Shown in pieces: positions 58,359-64,000 of a DNA stretch of 64,000 nt. A program made the position numbers and the translations under genes. This stretch comes from Microcebus murinus (taxonomy: Eukaryota > Chordata > Mammalia > Primates > Cheirogaleidae). The notes under the pieces were generated by a model. The model was not told where the DNA came from, did no database searches, and saw only the letters and a program-made list of their open reading frames with translations. The first letter of the stretch is position 1, and each line of letters opens with the position of its first letter. Where the stretch lies: assembly GCF_040939455.1 (NCBI RefSeq), contig NC_134108.1, forward strand, positions 87,588,001 to 87,652,000. The letters are read 5' to 3'.

Positions 58359-60529
58359 AACTTCTGTATGACAGAAATATTAATCAGATTACTCCATTTG
58401 TGTCGAAATAATGTCCTCTAACTACTAAAAGACACCCCTGATATCTGTAGTAATTTACACACTCCTTTTAAAACCATCTGCAGATTTTTTCGGATGAACT
58501 CTTCATTAATAATGAATTACTTCATCATCAAATTGGCTACAATGCAGTTTTGCAATGGGGGCTGTTATGGACTTACGGAAAGCAAAAAACTAAAAGGGAC
58601 AACTTCTGCCTACTCAAGCCCTTGAGCATTAAAATTTTTTTCTGAGACTTAGTTGTACCATAGAAGGATAAATTCTGCTCCTTCGTACATGATGTAAATA
58701 GGCATTAGATATACTTTAATATTTTATTGATGGATTGTTATTTATAATAGCATTAAAGTGTAAGTTGTTTTTCCATATTTGCATTCTAAATAATTAGGAA
58801 AAGATTTATAATAAAAACATGAAACATGAAATAACTAAACTGTTTTCAAGGAAAAAAACTTGTTTTAGGGATAAATGGAGAGGTAAAATGCAATTATGCT
58901 TACTACTTTCTTGGTTAGTGAATAAAAAAATTAAAATGGAAAAGTAAAGTCATTTAAAATTAAACTTTCCCTGTATTTTGTCACAAAAGACAACTACATA
59001 AAAATAATAGAAAAATGATGAGTTAATAAATATTAATACTTAAGGTTGATTGAAATGATTAAATGCAATTAAGCCTTCTAAAATAGTTTAATAGATTTTC
59101 CATAAGTTTCTTCATTTAGCTTATGATTTCTTTAAAGTTAAAAAAAGTTGCTAATTGATCATTTTCTCTGATCTGCTAATTGGAGTTCCATTTGGGACAA
59201 CTGGCTCAATGATTAATTCATCAGTCATTAATGTGAGTTACTGTGCTTGAAAACATCCAAGCTAAAGAAATTCATAAAAGATACTTGTAACAGAGTGCAT
59301 AGGTATTTTTGTGGTTGGTAAAACAGTCAGAGAAGGTATGTACCTGGTTCCTTAACATTTTATCTTTCCCAGAAACTTGATTTCTTGATACAGTACTTAG
59401 GAACATGTTCTGATGTACCTTGTAATTTGATTTTTTCCCAGCAGGGGGAAGCATACCCTGCTTTTGTAAAGAATTAGGAAAAGCTCCTAAATAGAGAGAA
59501 AAGCATCTAAGTAAGAAACAAAGAGAGTGCCTAAATTTCAGAGAAATCATAATAGGGAAAAGAGAATGGAGAAGGTGATGATAATAATCTTGGAGTACAT
59601 AAAGAGTTATTCAAAACGATGCTTAGGGTTTAAATTACTTCTCTGATTGCCATGGAATTTACATGTTCCTTATTAAAGAGTATAAGATGAGTATTCATTG
59701 GAATCTCAATAAATCTTAATGTATGTTTTGTTATAAATCTTTCATTATCTTTTCAAAGGCCATTTGCCAAGATTTCCAGGTTTTGTTTCAGATCTTTATA
59801 GAAAAGTGTTTTTGAGATGATTTTATTTCTCATACCTGAAAATGCACTGATTGAAGGCAGTGGCTATAAATAAATCTGACATAGATATTCATTTGGAAAG
59901 AAGGTGCATACTGAAGTACATTTCAGTCAGTACTGTGCAGACAGTGTCAAGCTTGAGTGAGTAATAAAAATGATCCAGATGATTCAGTTCTTCAGAATGA
60001 TTTTCCAGAAGCTAATATATATCAGGGTAGTGATATAAACCAATGAGCTTACACAATGATTTATTTAGCTTTTTGATTGGTGAGAGATGCAAATCAATGC
60101 TCAATTGCCACTGCGTCATTTATAATTGAAGGCTGTGGGATTAAAAGTACTAGTTTGTTAATTTGTTGTTTTTGTCATACACTGTAGTTTGTTTTATTTA
60201 ACTTGTTTCTGCTATGGATTTTCAGTAGGAATGATTCTGAGAAAGATACAGCAAGAACTATTTGTTTTTTTGTATTTGATTGTTACTTAGAAAAGCCCTT
60301 GAATAACATGGTTTGAGTAGTGTTTATATAAGATGCTTAATTAATTAGAATAATTTTCCTTCTGAAATTATAATGTTATCTAGTTATCCATTTGTTATAG
60401 AAGGTGGTTTTGAATTTGATAAAACAGCAAACTCAGCGTGATCCTTGAAGTTCTACTCAGCCTCTGAATTTGCTTGCCAGATGAAATTACATGAGGTTAT
60501 TTATATCTATGCTACTTCTGGGAAGTACA
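58359..60529. other. KHDRBS2 intron 1, nothing recognised
   Basis: AT-rich, no exon-like open stretch with splice signals and no named repeat. Confidence 0.45.
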
Positions 60530-60690
60530 TTAAACTGTGAATCCAGATACCTGGATTTTAGTTCCACTTTTACCTCAACTAAACCTTGGTAAGCTCTCTT
60601 CCCTGGGCCTAGTTTCCTTGTCTCTCAAATTAAGGAGTTGAATTAGATAATCTATATGTTTCTTTGCAATTCTAATTAAGTCTCAGGCTA
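60530..60690 (+). repeat. MIR-like SINE
   Basis: Sense MIR order: GAATCCAGATACCTGGATTT, TTCCTTGTCTCTCAAATTAA and GGAGTTGAATTAGATAATCT. Confidence 0.65.
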
Positions 60691-61599
60691 CTGCTGATGC
60701 AAAGGAGTGATGTTTGTATATTCAGAAATCAATGCCTGCACATTTTTGAAACTTTTTCATTACTTCTTAGTTTAATGATTAATAATATATTTATTGCATT
60801 ATAATGGAATTTGAAGCATATACATTATTTTGGGCATTGGTGACAAGTTTATGTTCTTAAGTCTATTGAACCATTATTAAGGCTTGGGCCCCAAAATGTG
60901 CATACATAGAAATATTCTTATCTGGAAATATTCTTTGTCTGCTGACAGACATAGATCTGTTGAAATTTATAGATTTAATTATGGTGATTCTATACTTTCA
61001 GGAATATTATAAATTCTTGCACAGTTTAGAGTGTTTTAGGCAAGATTTTCTAGCCTAAATTCTTCTCAAACATTGGTAGATTCATCACTGTTTTGGTAGG
61101 CTCATCTAATTGCAAAATCAAATATCCCAACAGTTGAAATGATTTTCAAAAAACCCTAGATGTTAGTTGCAAACTTTGGTGAAAAGTTTGACCTGCTGTC
61201 TAGGATTGGCCTTTATTTTTGCAGATATAAAAGAACTCTTAAAAACATGAGAAAAACAGGGATTAATATTTATTACAAATGCTAACTTGTCACCTAACTA
61301 CATTTACATTCTCAATAAAGATCATTTTTAAATTTAGAATGTGTTTCTTAAATATTTCTATAAAGCATGATACATTTTTAAATTATGAAAGTTATTGATT
61401 TAATGTCCAAAATCAGCTGTTGATAAAAAAGTGTTCATATTACTCTTTAAAGTGACTTTTGATCAATTTCATATTTTTCTTTCAGTAGATTTGGGATAAT
61501 ATTATTTATATTTCTTAAATACAAAACAAACATGGACAAAATAAATAAATTCAAGTTATCTTTGATATCCAATTAAAACAAATTTATGATATAGTGGAA
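60691..61599. other. KHDRBS2 intron 1, nothing recognised
   Basis: AT-rich, no supported feature. Confidence 0.45.
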
Positions 61600-61760
61600 A
61601 AAATCTGCTTCAGCATGTAAAACACTTGGGATTGAGTACTGACATTTCTACCTACTGTAAAATATAGAATATGTTATTCTTTTTACCTCTCTGATACTCA
61701 GTTTCTTCATTTGTGAAGCAGGAAAAGTAATAGCTACCAGTCAGGGTAGTATTTTAAGGT
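61600..61760 (+). repeat. MIR SINE, diverged
   Basis: Sense MIR: CACTTGGGATTGAGTACTGA, CTCTGATACTCAGTTTCTTC, ATTTGTGAAGCAGGAAAAGT. Confidence 0.65.
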
Positions 61761-62079
61761 TAAAAAAATCTGCTTGTGATAATATAAGTGGGAGTTTATA
61801 CAAATATAACAAAAATATAAGCAGAAATTATACAAATATAAAATGATGCTTTTTAGATTTTTCTTGACATTTTAATGTCATTGTGGACATGACCTCAATT
61901 TGAAGCTAGGTTTTATAAAATAATAAGGAAAGTAAGTACTGCCTTACTCTGAATCACTGCTGAGTGAAATGTGAAGTCATAAACCAAATTATGAAATAAA
62001 TTATCTTATGAAAAATTATTTCAAAGACAGTTTTTAAAATATCATGTTCCCTTAGTCAATGATCACTTCTCAGTCTTTA
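61761..62079. other. KHDRBS2 intron 1, nothing recognised
   Basis: AT-rich, no supported feature. Confidence 0.4.
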
Positions 62080-63720
62080 CCTTGAGCTTGAGCCCTGGTG
62101 CTGTTTCTTTCTAAGATAATTCCAGACCTGCTCAGGGCTCCTCTTAAACCTACATGTTCTTCACACTCTGCAGATTATTTCATCATCTGTTTTATTGAGG
62201 TAAATGAATATATCTTTTCTGGTGTTCCTCAACTTCCTACCATCTAAAAACTTCCATACCCATCCTCCCTGTCTTTTATTCCTAAAAGATGAAATGTTTC
62301 TCTTTCATTCAAGGTTGACCTGCCCACTCATGCCCTTACCCTAATGCTCTTTTTCTTCTCTAGAATCTTTCTAGAGCTATATCCTGTCTTCAGTATCTCC
62401 AACTTCTTGTTCTCTATCCACTCTTTCTTTGTGGCATCCTGTCAGCATGATCCAATAATCTGAATAACTTAAAAACAATTAGCATATTATATTTGTTTCA
62501 CTTACCAAAAATAATGAAAACAATCTCTCTTGAGACTTATCCTCTCTTGTTTCCTTCAAGCTTCTGATAATATTAGTCTATACTAGCTGCCTCACTTTCT
62601 TAACTTAAATCTTAAAAGTTTTCAGTGAAACAGTAGTCTACTAATTGCCAGATCTAATAAAATTTTTCTGACTTCTCATCAGGTCTCTTGGCTGCACTGT
62701 CCATTGTTGATGTTTTTTTCAGTTTCTTTCCATCTATCTTTTCTTCTAAGTGCTATACAATACTGGTTTTTCTTTATTGTCTGACCATTTCTTGCCCTCA
62801 GCATCCTCTATATCCCTTTTCCCCACCCCAGCACACACAATACTCTCACAGAAATTAATTCAAAATTAAAGTCTGACCATATCACATTTCTTAATAATTT
62901 CTGTTGCCTGCAAGGCGTAATCCATACTCCTTGACATTCTTACAATATGCCTATCTCTCCAGATTCATTTCTTGAACCTTTCTACTTAATTTATCTCAGA
63001 CACACCAAACTACTTGTAGTTCACTCTCTATACTCCCTCCTTGCTCCCATACCTATTCACAGAGAGCTGGATATGTTTCCTTGTTCCCTGTTTCTATAAT
63101 GAATGGCTCTAGGTCACTGTCCACATTAGTATCATTTTATAAAGATTAAGATACACCTGTCTCTCTCACTAGACTGTGAGCTCCTTGAGCAGCAGTGCTA
63201 AGTCTTATTCATCATTGTGTCTGCAGTGCTTATCACAGTGGGAGGCATATGGTAGTGCTCCATATATGCCTGAAAGCCTTTTCTCTCTAAGACTTCAAAA
63301 CTTGAAGGCCAACTCCTGTTGGCCTCTCTACTACCTCTTCTGCACATGAATCATTCTCCTCCTCTGCCCCCTCCTACCTCTAAGGTGTTGCATGTACTGG
63401 AACCTTGCTTTGGAATACTCTTCCTATCTTATCTTTCTGATTATCATTTCGACTCACTCCACACAACTGAGTCTGGCTATTCCTTCTTCTAGGAAGCCTT
63501 TCATAATGATTTCCTCATCCTAGTCATTATAAATGAAGTGCTTCTGGTTTGCTTCTTGACTTTTCTATTACAACATTGCAACAGGCAATTGTGTTAGATC
63601 TTGTCTGTCTGCCCCTCTAAGCCTGAGGCCCAGACTGTGACTTCTGTTTCTGACTCCTTAATGCCTGCTTTCATTCTCATGTGTAGAATAGTTTAATAAT
63701 TTTTCATTAAGTGAATGTTG
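62080..63720 (+). mobile_element. Long L2 LINE copy in KHDRBS2 intron 1
   Basis: Sense L2 running from the protein-coding part to the 3' end. CATCAGGTCTCTTGGCTGCA with CTGTCCATTGTTGATG at about 62680-62711 is the eroded form of the L2 stretch encoding the LDLSAAFDTVDH reverse-transcriptase motif. Later come AATTAAAGTCTGACCATATC, GACTGTGAGCTCCTTGAGCA, and CTAGGAAGCCTTTCATAATG. Tail-like phrases occur twice (about 63160-63260 and again after 63600), so two overlapping copies are possible. Heavily mutated, not coding. Confidence 0.65.
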
Positions 63721-64000
63721 CTGACCTCATATATTTTCTTTCTCCTGCTATGTGTCTAGACAATATCTCTGGCAATAAAATTCCAGGATTTCTATCATTT
63801 TTTAAAATTTAGTCATATGTTACTGTTGTTTAATTCAAAATCACAGGGGACACCTTTGAAGGTCTCTATTCATTTTTTAACTTGTAATTTTAAAGTAATT
63901 GTACATTTGCAGGAAGTTGCAAAGATAGTTGACAGTGGTGATAGTGATGATGATAATGATGAATCTCTGACTACCATAAACAACAGGGGTGATGACCTCT
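63721..64000. other. KHDRBS2 intron 1, end of window
   Basis: A short L1M-like phrase (TTGCAGGAAGTTGCAAAGAT) at about 63907-63926 and a GATGATGATAATGATGA simple stretch near 63947. Otherwise nothing recognised. Confidence 0.4.

Larger units (their letters stand above)
57573..64000 (+). other. KHDRBS2: KHDRBS2 intron 1, 5' portion
   Basis: Starts at the GT donor (57573-57574) and runs past the window end. No exon 2 coding sequence (the residues after LLAE, leading toward the KH domain) is visible, in line with the very long introns known for this gene in other mammals. The first 200 bp are still CpG-rich; the rest is AT-rich with L2 and MIR fossils and microsatellites. Confidence 0.85.

Noticed and set aside
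57573..64000. Search for KHDRBS2 exon 2
   Set aside because: No open segment with acceptor and donor encoding the post-LLAE residues or KH motif was found; intron 1 is known to be very long in this gene.

Overview
The window is nuclear DNA from a primate, most likely a strepsirrhine (lemur or galago type). Both Alu elements (6626-6918 and 11229-11557, minus strand) read like strepsirrhine Alu copies. The second carries an extra AT-rich segment in the region between its two monomers, which I recognise from lemuriform Alu sequences. The species assignment is inference.

Only one protein-coding gene can be supported. A CpG-rich island (about 56780-57780) holds the promoter and first coding exon of KHDRBS2 (SLM1), a brain-enriched STAR/KH RNA-binding splicing regulator. 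The first 30 codons lie at 57482-57572 on the plus strand and end at a GT donor at 57573. Everything from 57573 to 64000 is the start of intron 1; exon 2 was not found. The start codon has a strong Kozak context. Two CCAAT boxes and a GC box lie 300-360 bp upstream of it, and I see no TATA box.

The first 56.5 kb is AT-rich, gene-poor DNA upstream of KHDRBS2. It is built largely from old interspersed repeats: L1 fragments in both orientations (long ones at 28005-28900, 29260-30172, 36640-41010 and 48990-50780), L2 and MIR fossils, ERVL/MaLR LTRs (MLT1 and MLT2 types), one well-preserved hAT element of the MER1 group with target-site duplications, two Alus, and one Alu-monomer-like SINE. A truncated HMGB3-like processed pseudogene fragment lies at 41011-41127 at the edge of an L1. 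Intron 1 carries an unusually long L2 copy (about 62080-63720), MIR fragments, a CA microsatellite and a long polypyrimidine tract ending in CAG.

The most unusual sequence feature is a perfect 66-bp palindrome with no spacer at 24070-24135, next to a 29-bp direct duplication around AT-rich DNA. Nested repeats, including an inverted pair of MLT1-type LTRs at 47387-48386, give a relative insertion history. I found no tRNA, rRNA, snRNA or miRNA gene, no CRISPR array, no operon and no previously undescribed multi-gene system. Repeat boundaries were read by eye and are approximate; repeat names come from remembered consensus features, not from a database search.
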